Position numbers and translations under genes: made by a program
Notes under the pieces: generated by a model
Databases searched by the model: none
Seen by the model: only the letters and a program-made list of their open reading frames with translations
Told to the model about the DNA's origin: nothing
From: JAUILH01 sp964230215
GTDB taxonomy: Bacteria; Bacteroidota; Bacteroidia; Flavobacteriales_D; JAUILH01
Reading direction: 5' to 3'
DNA: 64,000 nt
NCBI GenBank assembly: GCA_964230215.1
Contig: CAXRGQ010000014.1
Location: forward strand, 124,001-188,000
In this document: one piece after another, positions 63,676-64,000 of the stretch
How positions within the stretch are numbered: position 1 is the first letter of the stretch
Layout of the letters: each line of letters begins with the position of its first letter

Positions 63676-64000
63676 TTCTCCATCAGACCTAAAATTAAGG
63701 CAATTGAGAATAAGATGATAGCAATCGCGACAAAATAGTGCAGAAGTTGATAACTTAATTTTTTAAGGTAAAGTTTACCTAAGATTGAACCCACTAAGGC
63801 TGGGATAACGCCGGCCATGATGTAAGAGATATTATTTTCGATGGTAGAAAACGAAATATCTTGAAAATAGGTGCCAATACGTGTAAAGTCGATGAGCATT
63901 GACACAGCGATTCCTGTTCCGATAAATACCTCTTTCTTAAGGTTGAGTTTTAAGAGAAAGGATGATCTCAAAGCGCCTTGATGTCCAGATAATCCGCCGA
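63672..64000 (-). CDS. TauE/SafE-family membrane protein, C-terminal part (5' end outside window)
   Basis: The frame is open to the window edge; 108 residues are visible. They start with the family's repeat signature GGLSGHQGALRSSFL, continue through membrane helices (NISYIMAGVIPALVGSILG, LLHYFVAIAIILFSIALILG) and stop at LMEK. TauE/SafE proteins export sulphite or organosulphonates and related anions; substrate not predictable. A TTG at 63971 is within the gene and is not the true start. The stop overlaps the cyclo-ligase ATG. Confidence 0.9.
   Translation of the reverse strand, partial: GGLSGHQGALRSSFLLKLNLKKEVFIGTGIAVSMLIDFTRIGTYFQDISFSTIENNISYIMAGVIPALVGSILGKLYLKKLSYQLLHYFVAIAIILFSIALILGLMEK

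Overview
The window is a stretch of an AT-rich, gene-dense chromosome from a member of the Bacteroidota, most likely a marine Flavobacteriales-type organism. The main grounds are type IX secretion system (T9SS) cargo with both type A and type B C-terminal sorting domains, PorP/SprF-like outer-membrane proteins, PorE-like TPR/PD40/OmpA proteins, a Bacteroidota-type SecA without the C-terminal zinc motif, and several upstream sites matching the phylum's promoter (TTG, 17-23 bases, TAnnTTTG). No rRNA, tRNA or CRISPR array was recognised.

Layout. 1-10.9 kb (+): the 3' part of a large unknown protein, plsY, a 2319-residue TPR/PD40/coiled-coil/SPOR-like envelope protein, clpS and an M48 lipoprotein peptidase. 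10.9-16.1 kb: a VOC protein, tandem mscS and mscL channels with their own promoters, and a leftward set (isoaspartyl peptidase, DASS transporter, lipoprotein). 16.1-21.5 kb (+): a methyltransferase, PduO-type cobalamin adenosyltransferase, a DUF2795 protein and secA. 21.5-22.5 kb: a RAYT transposase between two directly repeated ~140-bp elements with inverted hairpin ends. 22.5-26.8 kb: OmpA, DUF4350-like and glutaminyl cyclase genes, a MORN-repeat protein and a lipoprotein. 26.8-51.7 kb: a large T9SS surface-protein region. 51.7-52.1 kb: a gene-free interval with two strong stem-loops. 52.1-64 kb: housekeeping and membrane genes in tightly overlapping operons (queuosine precursor transporter, ubiE, trkH, an rfaE1-like kinase, aminotransferase, meaB, 5-formyl-THF cyclo-ligase, TauE/SafE).

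The most coherent system is the surface-protein region. Three giant type B T9SS adhesins are each followed at once by a PorP/SprF-like protein, and two of these pairs are followed by a PorE-like OmpA protein, with start/stop overlaps that suggest translational coupling. One cassette continues into a two-component system (propeller sensor kinase plus LytTR regulator). A type A secreted propeller protein is inserted between the cassettes on the other strand. By analogy with SprB/SprF, each PorP-like protein probably serves the adhesin encoded before it.

Other points of interest are the RAYT with its REPIN-like elements, the structured-RNA candidate at 51.87-51.99 kb, an intrinsic-terminator-like hairpin embedded in a lipoprotein signal-peptide coding sequence (40.0 kb), and a 54-codon membrane-protein frame with no ATG, GTG or TTG start that overlaps the next gene by ATGA (62.96 kb).
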